Shown here: positions 45,871 to 57,140 of the stretch, one piece after another
How positions within the stretch are numbered: the stretch's first letter is position 1
Layout of the letters: every line of letters begins with the position of its first letter
Assembly: GCA_963854735.1 (NCBI GenBank)
Contig: OY978109.1
Location: forward strand, 558,001 to 622,000
DNA: 64,000 nucleotides
Direction of reading: 5' to 3'
Source: Marvania coccoides
Lineage: Eukaryota; Chlorophyta; Trebouxiophyceae; Chlorellales; Chlorellaceae
Made by a program: the position numbers and the translations under genes
Notes under the pieces: generated by a model
Told to the model about the DNA's origin: nothing
The model's database searches: none
What the model saw: the letters and a program-made list of their open reading frames with translations, nothing else

Positions 45871-47693
45871 TCATGTCGTCACGCCTGCTCTTTCAACCCA
45901 TTCCTTCGACGGGACGTGCGCATACGGCGCCACCGCCTCATCTGCGCTTGCAACAGAAACGCCGCTGTCCGCCAGCTGCTGGCGCAGCGATGCCAGCATG
46001 GCCCCCAGGGGAGCAGCCGAGTCTTCCAGCTGCTGGCGCTGCGGCTCGAGAGAGGGCGGAGAAAGGGGCCGCTGGTAGAACAACTGGTGCCACTGAGAGT
46101 CTTCAGCGTAATTTGGCGTTGGAACCCAGCCGCCCATGGTTGGGGGACCCAATGGAACGCTTTCGTAAGGCGGGGTGCGGTGCACATGCAGCGAAGGAGA
46201 AGCAGGAGCACCAGAAATGGGCATGGAGGGGTAGTATGAAGGGGGAGACAGCGACGGGTAGAGCGATACAGGCAAGGGCGCAGAGTAATGCTGCTGCTGC
46301 GGCGGCGGCGGCGGCGGCGGGGGCAGCGGCGGTCCGCCATTGAGCCTTGAAAGGAAGTTGTGCGGAGGCAGCGGGCCCTCTGCAGCTGCGGAGGTCATCT
46401 CCAGCGGCGGTGCATGCAACGAGGGCTGGTACTTTGGGTGCAGCGGCGGCAGCCATGCGCTGTCTCCTCTGCCATGCGACTGAGGCAGCTGCGGAGAAGC
46501 TCCGTGGCAGAAAGCGCCGTAAATGGAGGACTCGTAGTCGCCTTGACCCGTAGATCCCACTATGCTATCGAAAATCTCGTCGATGTCCAGCGATGGCAGG
46601 CTGCTATCGCTGCCGCCGTCGTCCCCGCCGTCCCCGCCGCCATTTGCTTGTTCTGCAGGGCTGTGGAGTGGTTTTAGAGCGGTGCCGAGACGCCAGACGT
46701 TTGCATCTCTGTTGGCAGGGTTTGTGCCCCGCCGCTTGCGCCGTGTGTTGTGTTGGCCGAGCTTTTTGCGGCAGCTGCGGCGGGCGCCTTCAAACTCTCC
46801 CAGCAGATGGAAACGGCCACACTGCTGGCAGAACCGAATGTTCTGGCCATCCACCGCCATGCAGTCGAGTTCCAGATGGTGATGGCAGATCTGTGGTGGA
46901 AGGGGAATAAAATTATGAGCGTGAGAAAGCAGAGTGAGCCTGCCATAAGTAGTCCATGGTGCATGTAAGCTATGCTCTCACTTTGTATCTCTGCAAAAGA
47001 AAACGAGAAAAAGAGAGGAGAGAAGAAAGGTGAGGAGCATTTTTTCACGAATTTTTGTCCCGCAGCAGACGCATATTTAAACCAGAGTATATCATTTATC
47101 GTCTCGGCACACCTTGTAATAATCTCTTAGGCTACTCAAAGAACGGTCGCAGCCTGGCACTGCGCATTTGTTAAGGCAGGGTTGGGGATTGTAAGGCGCG
47201 GCGGGGGGAAAAAAGACTCATATCGACAGTTAAAACAGGCACAGCCCTCGCAACCCCCCTCATTCGTTCAGCGTATTCATTTTTTCATTTCAACTGTCTC
47301 ACCTTGGCACTGGGTGCTTCTCCTCGATTCCTTGAAAAATGACCAGCCTCGCCCCCGCTTGTACTGGGGCCCTGGTGGCGCCGGTTGGCCTGGAAAGGAG
47401 GATAAATGGAAAAGAGCTTGAACATACCACCACGATAGGCTGAGTGAAGAGTGTGCAGGGGTGAGGAGAGGCGAGTGCTCAGCACAAGGCGGGCATAAAG
47501 CAAGCAAGCGAGAGATTTGTCCACACTGACCGCCGGGTTCCATTCTGTGGGGGATTTCTAATATGCAGGATGGAGAACGGAGCGGTGCGTAGGCCTCATC
47601 CATCTTCGTAATATTTTGTGATTGTGTGATTGGGAGAGTCCCGCTTTTGCGGGCCGTTAGTGGTGCGTGCGCCCCTGTATGTGCTGCATACAT
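45871..47693 (-). CDS. SBP-box transcription factor with 9-nt microexon
   Basis: Nuclear SBP-family transcription factor. The domain is built from four exons: one ending at 47303, then 47159-47113, a 9-nt microexon 46990-46982, and 46890-45871. Junctions: TGC CAA G|TG CCA GGC TGC (phase 1), then two phase-0 joins. The product reads CQVPGCDRSLSSLRDYYK, RYK (microexon), ICHHHLELDCM, RFCQQCGRFHLLGEFEGARR and SCRKKLGQHNTRRKRRG. Both zinc sites and the basic nuclear signal are complete, unlike the SBP gene at 3.4 kb. The C-terminal ~280 residues are P/S/H-rich and low complexity. The N-terminal exon is uncertain: an open frame reaches an ATG at 47693, but a good acceptor at 47390 suggests another intron, so the true start may lie elsewhere. 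Confidence 0.82.
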
Positions 47694-49588
47694 GCAATCA
47701 ATCGAGTGAGATATAGATCAGCAATAAAATTTGCGAGTATAAATTGGCAAACTCATGAGATTGATGGCCGAGCAAGATATCAGCCGGCGGCCCACGCACC
47801 AAAAGGCAATGATGATAAGCGTTGTATGTTGAGTACAAATTATATGTCTACGATAGCGCCACACCTGCCGTGTCAGACACAGCGTTACACGTAAAGTAAG
47901 TAGGCTCACGGGGTCTAGCGTGAGCTTTCAAGACGTTCTACAGAACTGCAAATGCGACGACTCTTGGTCATCGTCTATGTGGAAGTTTGTTCTCAAGATC
48001 AAGACATGTATAGTTCCCCTTCTGTCGCCTTCGAAACTGCTGCTTCACAGCGGAACTTCTTTACGGACAAAGTGGCGGCGGCATCCTGTATGAGACCATT
48101 CGTATGGCAGCGACAAGTATTCTGAATTTTGCACGCTTCCACAGCATAAACCCGACCGATATTATACCTTACAATGCAGGGCAAGCTTTTGATGCTTGTT
48201 TTGCAGCGAGGCGAATTTTCGGTTTCCGACCCTGTCGTTGCTTTTTGAATTGTTTTCTTTCGTGCGCGTGCGTCAGGAGCAGCGGTAGCCCCCAGCGCCA
48301 TTGTTCCCACCCGTTCCCTCTCAGCATACTGCTGTTGAGTTTGTGGCGCGCCCAGTCACTCAGCCTTCCACCCTTGGCGGCTTTTTACGTCGCCTTGCAG
48401 GTCTCTATAGGAGCGCCTTCTGTAGGAGAACGTTATTCATATGTAAAACCTTGAAACCTTGACTCGCTGGGCGGCAGATTTGCAGCATAGGTTTTTGGCC
48501 GGGCTGCTGCTTTGGGGTGGAAACAGGTGTTTATTACTATAGACGTTTAGTAAACCCTCCTTCGCCATCCTCTCCACTTAAATTCTAAAAAAGGCAAGTG
48601 CATTGGGGCGGGGGGAGAGGGAGACAATACTTATATCAGGCCCGGCCAGGGCAACTATTTAAAACCTCAAGCACACCAACTTCAACAACAACAAATATTT
48701 TAAGATTTTAAGACCTCTCTTTGGAGGTTTGGAGGTTTTACATATGGTTGTAACGTCTACTACCAAGGTTGGTGCAAGCCTACTACTTAACTTTAGAACA
48801 CTTCCTTAGATCATTCAGGTTTCTTACACTATCGCCCGAATCGGGCGCCGAAAAAATTCAGAGGCAAGGAAAAATAAGAATGGAGTGGATATGTGGAAAA
48901 AGTGAAGCAATGAAATAATCTGGCCCTAAGCCCAAATAACACTATAACTCAATGGTTTGCACCTGCTTGCCTTGATACATGCTCTCAACCACGACTTTGG
49001 ATGCATCCTCCCCGGGTATTAACCGGAAAAAATGGTTGCACGACGACACCTTTCAGGAGAAAGAGAAAGCAATGTGGAAAGATCATGGTGGCAAGAAGAT
49101 GGATTTGGAAATACGCGTTGGCAAGGGTGGATTGTGGATAGAAACTGACAATTTAACTACCCGTTGAGCACCCGCGGCAAAGCTTGGGAACCCACGAGTT
49201 GCGGCGTCTGAAATGGGTGGTGGGGTCCGAACAATTGTGGCGCCTTCGAGAAACTGACAATTGGGTGAAAATAAAATAAAAGGCGGTGCACCGCCTTTTT
49301 TTACACGTGGAAGGTAAAAAAGGAAACTGGGATTGCGGAGGGTGGGATTAAAGACTTCTGGATCAGGAGAACTGCGGTGCGATAGATCATCGCGATTAAA
49401 GAAAGGAAAGAAAACAACGACGTGACATGCCTGTTTTTGTTCGAAAAGTCCACATACGTCGTCTGAAAAAAAGTCTGCCTCTCTTCATTCTTCATGTAGG
49501 TATATAAATAATAAATATATCCACATTTCAAACCTTTGAAAAACGCCCCCCTTCTCCTTCTTTCATCAAAATCCGAAATACATCTTCA
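47694..49588. other. long gene-free stretch
   Basis: About 1.9 kb between the SBP and hybrid-cluster protein genes, the longest gap in the window. It holds two small palindromes (48832-48850 around cgcccgaatcgggcg, and 49279-49300). A 62-codon frame at 48979-49167 (+) has no recognised motif. I found no tRNA or other RNA gene by eye. Confidence 0.5.
49279..49300. repeat. 22-bp perfect palindrome followed by T run
   Basis: aaaaggcggtgcaccgcctttt reads the same on both strands and is followed by more T. It could fold as a terminator-like hairpin, but it is ~290 bp upstream of the next gene and no transcript is evident. Confidence 0.75.
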
Positions 49589-52376
49589 ATGCTGCATCTA
49601 GCACGCTGCAGCCTACCACGGCTGGCCCGCAGCCTCCCATCAAACGCTCGCGGTGAGATTATACGCGTGATTGCGCTAGGGTGCTAACCCTATAAGCGCA
49701 CTCGGTCCAATCTCGAATTTCTTGATCGAAAATAATTCCAACACCTCTTCTCTTCTCTGAAGAGTACGCTGCCTTCCGTACGGCCTACAATTCCCCGGTT
49801 TGGTTTACTTTCAATCTCACTGTTCCATCGAATGTCATTGCAGTTATCTTCGCCGCACACCAGCTGCCGCCCTCACGCGCCATTGCTTCTGCCGCCGAGC
49901 CGGCCCTTCAAGATCCAATCATGGAAAACCCGATGTTCTGCTTTCAGTGCGAACAGGTGAGGTATTTCTCTCGGCGATGGTGGGGTCCGGGTCGCCTCTT
50001 GAAATGCAGTTTTTCAAAACAAAAAAAAATCTCCCACCTTTTCTCCCGCGCAGACAAAGAGCGGCACTGGCTGCACCACGGTCGGAGTCTGCGGCAAAAC
50101 GCCCGAGATCAACTCCCTGCAAGAGCTCCTCACCTACTCCCTCAAGGGCCTCTCCTGCTGGGCACACTTCGCCGCCCAGAATGGCGTTGAGGTTCCCATC
50201 GCCGTGCCCTCTTTCCTCCACTCGGCCACCTTCTCTACCCTCACCAATGTCAACTTCGACGCAGCGCGCTTCCGAGAGTAAGCCAAACTTTACCCCCATT
50301 TATTTTTGAATGTATTTCCCTCTATTCTAATATGATATCGCCCTAATTCGTATTTCGTTTGTTATCGCAGGTATGTCACCGCTGCCCACGCCTTGCGCGA
50401 CGACCTCGAGGCCCGCTTGAAGGCCGCCGGTGTTGACGCCCGCCCCGCCGCCCCTTCCGGCCTCCCCTGGTTTGACCTTCTGGCGCACCCCGCCGACTGG
50501 CACCTCTCCTCGTCCTACCTGGCCTCCGCCACCGAGGACCAGCTCGCATCTCTGGGTAACCTGGTGTCCCTAGAGCACCGCCGCCACCGCCTGGAGCCCA
50601 CACTGCTGGGCCTGCACGAGATGGTCATCTACGCCGTGCGCGGCCTCTGCGCCTACACCCACCACGCAGAGGTGGTGGGCCAGCGCGTGCCCGAGGTGGA
50701 CGCCTTTGTGGCTGAGGCGTACGCCTTTCTATGCTCCCCCGAGGCCAACTCCATCGAAAACACCTTGCAGGTGGGCTGCGGTTTATTTGAAGGCTAAAGC
50801 GAATAAATTGAATTTTTCTCTTTATTTATTTTATTTCCCCCCATACTAATGTACGTTTCGTCCTCTGAACTGAATGATTATTCCTGCAGATGATCCTCAA
50901 GGTCGGCGAGGTCAACATGAAGGCCATGGAGGCTCTGGACGCCGGCCACACCGGCAAGTTTGGCCACCCCGTTCCTTCCGAGGTCAAGCTGACCCCCACC
51001 AAGGGCAAAGCCATTCTGGTCTCGGGCCACGACTTGCAGGACCTCAAAGACCTGTTGGTGCAGACCGAGGGCACCGGCATCAACGTCTACACCCACGTAA
51101 GCTAACAGTAATAATAAATCTTTTTACTTTTCTCAGCTAATTTTCAGCTGGTTCCACGACGAGGAGGACATTTTCAGCTTACCGCCGGCATCACTGACAG
51201 TGATTTGTTAATACATTAAATATTTTCTTGCTGCAGGGTGAGATGCTGCCCGCACACGGCTACCCCGAGCTCAAGAAGCACGCGCACCTGTCTGGAAACT
51301 ACGGCGGCGCCTGGTACCGCCAGCAGAAGGAGTTTGCCGAGTTCCCTGGCGCTGTGCTGCTCACTTCCAATTGCCTCATCCAGCCCCGCGAGACTTACAA
51401 GTAAGAGTGGGAAAGTAGTTTTTTTAGGAATGTCATCTCTTCTTAAACAAGCGTCAAAAATTCACTGTCGTTTCCCTCAAAATTTGGGTTTTTACAGCGA
51501 GCGGCTATTCACCACCGGTGAGGTGGGGTGGCCCTCCGTGCAGCACATCCCCTACGTCTCCACTCCCGCCAACGCCTCCACCCAGCCCAAGGACTTCTCC
51601 GCCCTCATCGCCAAGGCCCAGGAGCTCCCCGGATTTGTCCACGAGCCTGAGACCCACAAAACCGTGCTCACCGGCTTCGCTCGCAACGCCGTCATGGGCG
51701 TGGCGGGCGACGTCATCGACGCGGTCAAGACTGGCAAGCTGTCGCACATCTTCCTCATTGGTGGGTGCGATGGGTCGGAGCCGGATCGTAAGTATTTCAC
51801 AAAGGTGGCCGATGCTACGGCTCAAGACACGATGATCCTGACCCTGGGTTGCGGAAAGTTCCGGTTCTACGACCACGACTACGGCATGCTGGAAGGCACC
51901 AACCTGCCTCGCCTGCTCGACATGGGCCAGGTGAGCGAAGCTACGAATTGTAGCTGATTTCTCTTTGTTTCTAGTCTTAAAATTTATAGTAAATTCTTTA
52001 ATAATTTTCGAGGATAATTTAGCTTGTTTTAAACCCCAAATTCGCTTTAAATACACACGCACATATATAAATTTATTTTTTGCAGTGCAACGACGCCTAC
52101 TCAGCCATCCAGGTCGCCGTGGCCCTGGCCAACGCATTTGAGACCGACGTCAATTCCCTGCCCTTGTCCCTGGACCTGTCCTGGCTGGAGCAGAAGGCGG
52201 TGGTCATTCTGTGCACCCTGTTGCACCTCGGCATCAGGAACATCCGCGTCGGGCCCAAGGCGCCTGCCTTCCTCACCCCCGAGGCCCTGCAGGTGCTGGT
52301 GGACGCCTACGCGCTCAAGATCACCGACGTGAAGGACCCCCAGGCTGACGTCGCGGCCATGATGGCCTGCAACTAA
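49589..52376 (+). CDS. hcp: hybrid-cluster protein (hydroxylamine/NO reductase) with organelle leader
   Basis: Fe-S/O hybrid-cluster protein, 631 aa. Members reduce hydroxylamine or nitric oxide and take part in S-nitrosation; in algae they are linked to anaerobic and nitrogen metabolism. Exons 49589-49652, 49844-49956, 50054-50277, 50371-50770, 50890-51096, 51237-51400, 51498-51930, 52086-52376; all GT-AG with matching phases. Exons 1-2 add a ~45-residue leader rich in L, R, S and A ([20 protein letters not shown]), mitochondrial or plastid. The N-terminal [4Fe-4S] motif is [20 protein letters not shown] followed by CGK. Later landmarks are [73 protein letters not shown] and [20 protein letters not shown]. 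Hybrid-cluster Cys, His and Glu positions appear kept. Length is somewhat above the bacterial ~550 because of the leader. Confidence 0.95.
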
Positions 52377-52384
52377 GCTTCGTT

Positions 52385-52410
52385 AAAAAAAAAAAAAAAA
52401 AAAAAAAAAA
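52385..52410. repeat. A26 homopolymer just after the hcp stop
   Basis: 26 adenines start nine bases after the stop codon. It may be a simple repeat in the 3' UTR, since introns are intact and this is not a processed copy. Confidence 0.85.
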
Positions 52411-53218
52411 TCTGATCTCGATAATATAAAATACGATAAATTCCCAAGTACCCATTTCCTTTTTGAAGTTCTTTTTTGAGTGTGAATGAAAAAAGCGTTC
52501 CCCAAGTGAAACGTACCGAATGATGCACTTTTTTTTTTGCTCGTAATTCTCCTTAATCCCCCATCCGCTCTGTTTGAAAAAAGTCAGATACTGCTTTTTT
52601 ACCTCTTTTATTTTGTGTGATGCTGCTCCAAAGAGAGGGAGATATGTTCTCTCCCTGTTTTGACTCTTTGTTTATGTTCTTTTAGTAATGGCCTTCTTCA
52701 GTACTGTGGTGCATGTGTTTGGTACACATATATACATACATGGGTTTGATTGTATACCTGTTTGTATGTGTAAGCATTACTTTGAAAAATGAGAGGATGG
52801 CTGAGAGTGGCGGCACTCTTTACCAGCGGCACAGAAAAGAGCTGAAGTGATGGGGAGAGCACAATAAAGGAGACGGGAGGGCCTGTAGCACCTCACCTTC
52901 CTGGCAGCTTCAATTGAAGTTCAAATCGTCAAGACAGCCCGTGAGCAGGCACAGCACGAGAACGAGGGGTATGAAAAACAAATCTCCGAAATCCAAAATT
53001 TTCGCAGCAAACCCAAACTCATAATACTCGTATTAACGTTATCACCACCAGGGACGTCTGTAGTCCGCCCCACAAATCTGTTTCCTTGCAAAATCGTTGT
53101 ATTAATTTACTAATCGTCTAATTTCAAGTTTTGCACGGCATGATTTTTTCGCCAAAACGCTAAAATTTAACCTTGCACCCAACCACTGTACACGGTAAAA
53201 CTGGTGCTACAACCAATA
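52411..53218. other. gene-free stretch between hcp and ankyrin gene
   Basis: hcp 3' flank and promoter of the next ankyrin gene. Nothing else is recognised. Confidence 0.55.
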
Positions 53219-54202
53219 ATGGATTCGCAAGTCGAGCTGAACGCCTCGCTGCTCCAAGCCGCGGCAGCTGGCGACCTCCGCCAAGTGCAGCTTTGCCTCG
53301 CCGATGACGCCGACCCGCAGGCCACCGACATCAGTGGTATGGACTCCCTCAAGCTCGCGGCCCTGAACGGCCACCCTGCGGTTATTTCCGCCCTTTTTGT
53401 TGCGGGCGCCAGAGACGTCCCCAGCAGCATTGGCTGGGCCTCTCTTCACTACGCCTGCGAGCAGGGCCACGTGGAGGCAGCAGCGAATCTCTTGCAAGCA
53501 GCTGGAGTGGGCTACAAAGATGCCAGTGACCTCCTCGGCCGCACGGCATTGGCGCTGGCAGCTGAAAACGGACACACAGCGGTGGTGAAGCTGCTGCTCA
53601 CTGCTGGCGTTGAAATTGAGGCCAGAGATCGAGCGGGGTGGACGGCGCTGCATTGGGCGGCAGCCAAGGGGCGGGACGACGTGGTGACCCTGTTAATTGC
53701 GGCAGGAGCCAATGTGGATGCTGAAGACAACGGCTGCAAGCTCTTCTTGCCTGGGCCGCAAGGCTTTTTTGCGGGCATGCTGGTGCTCTGCCGATCTATC
53801 GGCAGCGCCAGCGACCGATCCAGTCTCGTGAAGCAGACGCCGCTGTTCTTTGCGGCACGCCACGGCTTTGTGGCCGCAGCTGCTCAGCTGATCGCGGCTG
53901 GGGCGACGCTGCAGTGGAACGAGCAGCTGCCGCACGGCGCTATCACCACGCTGGCGGCTGCTGGGTACAGCGACTGGGCCAAGGTCCCAGTGCTGCCGAG
54001 TCCTGGGCTGGAAGCAACGCTGCTAGCTGTGCATCAGCGGGCGGCTGAAGGCCTGCCAGAGGTGTTTAAACGGCTGGAAGAGGGGCCCAAAGAGAGGGCC
54101 AAGACAATTATGCGGTGCTTGCACCGCTGCATGCCCCAGGAGCGGCTGGAAGAGAAGCTGCTGGTGTCGATTTTGCAAGTGGCCCTGTCTCGGGAGAATT
54201 GA
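53219..54202 (+). CDS. ankyrin-repeat protein with C-terminal module, intronless
   Basis: Single exon, 327 aa, starting at ATG 53219. Residues ~10-240 hold about seven ankyrin repeats (LLGRTALALAAENGHTAVVK, AGWTALHWAAAKGRDDVVTL). Between ANVDAEDNGCK and QTPLFFAARHGF there are ~30 extra residues (from LFLPGPQGFFAG to SDRSSLVK) that break the repeat pattern without changing frame. The C terminus is the shared module: LAAAGYSDWAKVPVLPSPGL, EATLLAVHQRAAEGLPEVFK and RLEEGPKERAKTIMRC. It is followed 776 bp later by another member on the same strand, so the pair probably arose by tandem duplication, though the 42.8-kb member has an intron. Confidence 0.87.
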   Translation: MDSQVELNASLLQAAAAGDLRQVQLCLADDADPQATDISGMDSLKLAALNGHPAVISALFVAGARDVPSSIGWASLHYACEQGHVEAAANLLQAAGVGYKDASDLLGRTALALAAENGHTAVVKLLLTAGVEIEARDRAGWTALHWAAAKGRDDVVTLLIAAGANVDAEDNGCKLFLPGPQGFFAGMLVLCRSIGSASDRSSLVKQTPLFFAARHGFVAAAAQLIAAGATLQWNEQLPHGAITTLAAAGYSDWAKVPVLPSPGLEATLLAVHQRAAEGLPEVFKRLEEGPKERAKTIMRCLHRCMPQERLEEKLLVSILQVALSREN

Positions 54203-54977
54203 AATTTTTATTTATTTAGTGCGCGGATGTTTTAATTTTATTTGGGATTTACAGCATTTCGTTACAATTATTTGTGGCTCAAGAATTGTTTCATAATATT
54301 AATAACTAAATGCGGAAGATTATTTACTTTATTTTTGAACACAGCGCACTCGGTGCAACCAGGACGAATAATCTGCGAGAAGGAGAAGGCACCTACTGCC
54401 GGACCCCCCCCCCCCCCCCCCCCCGGGTTCTCTGCAGTAAGCTTAAAATAGTACCCGGGTTATGGTGCGTATTCAAGAAAAAAATATTTTAGGAGGAATA
54501 ATTATCCTCCATTCATCCATATTGGGCAGATAATCGAAATTATGATGCTGATTTTATGCTTTGCCTCCTGTCGATGGCTGGAAACAAACCGAGATATTTT
54601 CAGAAAAATATTAAGACTTGCACAGGCCTATATGGCGAGGGAGAACCGCTGATTTTTGCCGAAACAAAAATTCAACGATTTTTTTGGCGCGATGAGCTGT
54701 TCGGGCCCCCCGCTGCAGAATCGGCTGCAAAACATAGTGCAATAACAAAAGCAATGATTAAATATTTTTTTTCAAAGGCGCGCAACAAGCGGTGAGACCT
54801 TTGGACCGCTCCCCACATCAAATTCATCGTCAAGGTTGGGTGAGAAAAATAAATCTGCGAATACCAGCGCACTAACGCTGCCCGGCGCTACCTATATCAA
54901 CTATACAATCTCCCAAATTTTCTGAATTTCTGCAAGCCCTTTGTGCAGCGACAACAGCTACCTACTTTTCAACCAAA
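54203..54977. other. spacer between tandem ankyrin genes, with poly-C
   Basis: AT-rich spacer with a run of 21 cytosines at 54404-54424. No other feature is recognised. Confidence 0.6.
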
Positions 54978-56933
54978 ATGGACATGAAAAAAATGGATAT
55001 GAAAAGGATTTCAATGGCAGCCGAAGAATACCCCGCGGCCCTGCAGCGCGCCATCCAAGCTGGCAACTTTGCCCAGATCAGACGCATAACCGACGAGCTT
55101 ACTGCAGAATCTCACGGCCAGGGCACCGTTGACTGCCGCCGGCAGCTTGTATATTTTGCACTCGGCCTTCACCTGTGCCGCGCTGCTGAAGCCGGTGAGG
55201 CTGCGACAGTCGCTCTCCTGCTGCAGGCTGGGGGCCACATGGACACCAACAATAAGTTGTGGCATCCCTCGACGCCGCTGCACCGTGCTTGCCGCAATGG
55301 CCACTTGGCGATCTGTGACATGCTGCTGTGCCACTCCTCTGTGGACAAAAACGCCAAGGGCGCAGAGAATCACGAGACCCCAATGCACCTGGCGGCTCAA
55401 CATGGGCATGCGGCGGTGGTTTCCCAACTGGTGGCTGCTGGGGCAGCAGTGAACGCGACCGACCGCCGCGGTTACTCGGCTCTAATGTATGCAGCGAGGC
55501 ACGGCTGGACACACAGTGTGGATGTCCTGGTGGCGGCAGGGGCCGAGATGGAGGTGCGGGACGCCTTTGGGCGCACGGTGCTTTACAGCGCCGCCGTGGC
55601 GGGGCGTGCAGCGGTGGCGAGGCTGCTCATTGCGGCTGGAGCTAACAAAGAAGCCAGAGTCGAGACTTCCAACAATACGGCGCTTCACCTCGCTGCGGAG
55701 GAGGGCCGCGTGGCTGCGCTGCGCGTGCTGCTGGCTGCCGGCGTAGCTGTGGACCCGCGCAACGTGTTTGGCGAAACGCAGCTCATGGCCGCTTCCAAGT
55801 GGGGCCACGCCGAGGCAATCGAGGTACTCGTTGCAACCGGCGCAGAGGTGCAAGCCAAAGACCGATGGGACAAGACCGCGCTGTATCACGCTGCCAACCG
55901 GAACAACGTAGAGGCCGCCGCTGTTTTGATTACCGGAGGCGCAGAGGTGGAGTGCCCGGATCACGGGTCGATGCGCCACCTGGCCGCCACCCTGGCACAT
56001 GATGCGGTGGTGATCCCAACATTGGGATACGGAGTAGAGACCTGGGGGCCAGCCCAGGTGGCAGCTGCGGTGGGCGGTGACGGCAACGACAAGTGCGAGA
56101 TATTCTACCGAGCCTTCTTGCGGCGTGTGTTGGGAGTACGCAAAGGCACGGCCAACGTGGTCACACTGGAGGAATTTGGTCGCTTCCCCTTGGCGTGCGC
56201 TTGGGCGAAACGTATCTATAGGTACTGGGAGCGACTCCACACCTTGCCTGACACCAGGGTGACGCTCAAGGCAGCATTTCGGGACAACCTTGCGCTGGCG
56301 CTGCAAAACTCATCTTCGCAGCGCTGTTGGGCGGCGCAAGTGCTGTGCCTGATCGACGCTTTAGGTCTGGAAAGCGGTGTGGCGGAAAGCGGCGTGGTGC
56401 CCGCGGGGAGCGACGACCTGGACGACCCCAGGCTGGCAGAGGCGGCCATGCGCCAACGCTACATGGATTTTTACCGTCAACAATCGGGGACGAAAACTGA
56501 CTTTTACAAGGCAACAATACGAGGCGGTGATACCACAATGAGTTCTTATATTTTGCAGCCGTACCTTTCTTCTGTCCTTTCGGTTCCGCGGCGGGTCTCT
56601 TTGGCAAGATTCCGCTGCAGCTCTCATCATCTTGGGGTGGAGACGGGGCGCTACATTGGGCGGCCGCATTCGCATCGGACATGCCGCTTGTGTGCTTCTG
56701 GTTCTTGCGAGGACGAAGAGCACATGGTTTTTCATTGCACATGCCCTTCGTTGGTAGCAATGCGGGCATCCTACCCATCTTTATTCCCTGACGCGCCATC
56801 TTCTTCTTCTTCTTCCCCTTTTTCTCCTTTGAATCTTTTTCAGTTTCTGCAGCAAGCTCCGAAGCAGGTTGCTTCTTTCATTAAAGCCAGCCATGACGCT
56901 GGCGAGTACGAGAAGCTGCGTGGTTGGATATAA
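54978..56933 (+). CDS. ankyrin-repeat protein fused in frame to LINE-encoded C terminus
   Basis: 651-codon frame with two unlike halves. Residues 1-340 are ankyrin repeats of the local family (HETPMHLAAQHGHAAVVSQL, NTALHLAAEEGRVAALRVLL, KTALYHAANRNNVEAAAVLI), ending at LAATLA exactly where relatives continue AGY-x-x-W. Residues 341-651 are foreign: VVIPTLGYGVETWGPAQ resembles the end of a non-LTR reverse transcriptase, and CRLCASGSCEDEEHMVFHC is the zinc-knuckle-like motif found after it in many LINEs. The stop at 56931 belongs to the element. The original C-terminal module lies downstream at 57141-57386. So the ancestral ankyrin gene is interrupted; whether the chimera is expressed is unknown. 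Start is the first ATG before the repeats. Confidence 0.75.
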   Translation: MDMKKMDMKRISMAAEEYPAALQRAIQAGNFAQIRRITDELTAESHGQGTVDCRRQLVYFALGLHLCRAAEAGEAATVALLLQAGGHMDTNNKLWHPSTPLHRACRNGHLAICDMLLCHSSVDKNAKGAENHETPMHLAAQHGHAAVVSQLVAAGAAVNATDRRGYSALMYAARHGWTHSVDVLVAAGAEMEVRDAFGRTVLYSAAVAGRAAVARLLIAAGANKEARVETSNNTALHLAAEEGRVAALRVLLAAGVAVDPRNVFGETQLMAASKWGHAEAIEVLVATGAEVQAKDRWDKTALYHAANRNNVEAAAVLITGGAEVECPDHGSMRHLAATLAHDAVVIPTLGYGVETWGPAQVAAAVGGDGNDKCEIFYRAFLRRVLGVRKGTANVVTLEEFGRFPLACAWAKRIYRYWERLHTLPDTRVTLKAAFRDNLALALQNSSSQRCWAAQVLCLIDALGLESGVAESGVVPAGSDDLDDPRLAEAAMRQRYMDFYRQQSGTKTDFYKATIRGGDTTMSSYILQPYLSSVLSVPRRVSLARFRCSSHHLGVETGRYIGRPHSHRTCRLCASGSCEDEEHMVFHCTCPSLVAMRASYPSLFPDAPSSSSSSPFSPLNLFQFLQQAPKQVASFIKASHDAGEYEKLRGWI

Positions 56934-57140
56934 GCTTTTCTTTTCTTTTCCTTTGTTATTCTTTTCTCTTTTTCTTTTAGCGGTTGGTTTTTCTTTGGTC
57001 TTTCTTTATTCTCGTTTTCATTCATCAATTTATTATTATTATTTCTGCTTGCACTTCGGTGCCAGTCTGCTATGTTGCCTTAGCTGCTTCTTTGTGCGGA
57101 CTTTAAACCTGTAATGTATGTGTATGTATGTATGTATGCA
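55998..57140 (+). mobile_element. 5'-truncated non-LTR retrotransposon (LINE) insertion
   Basis: About 1.14 kb inserted between codons for LAATLA and AGYRNW of an ankyrin gene. It keeps only the 3' end of ORF2 (reverse transcriptase end and Cys/His motif), a T-rich 3' UTR, and a terminal repeat built from tgtatg/tatg units that ends in atgca. A 5' truncation and short microsatellite 3' end are typical of target-primed insertion by CR1/L2-like elements. Only gca is shared at both edges, so a target duplication is short or eroded. The length is a multiple of three. Confidence 0.75.

Noticed and set aside
45871..46860. Reading the large frame alone as a complete SBP protein starting at MAVDGQN
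   Set aside because: That start lacks the first zinc site; joining three upstream exons restores the full domain with consistent phases.
48979..49167. 62-codon ORF in the gene-free stretch before hcp
   Set aside because: Short, no homology recognised, and no convincing exons beside it.
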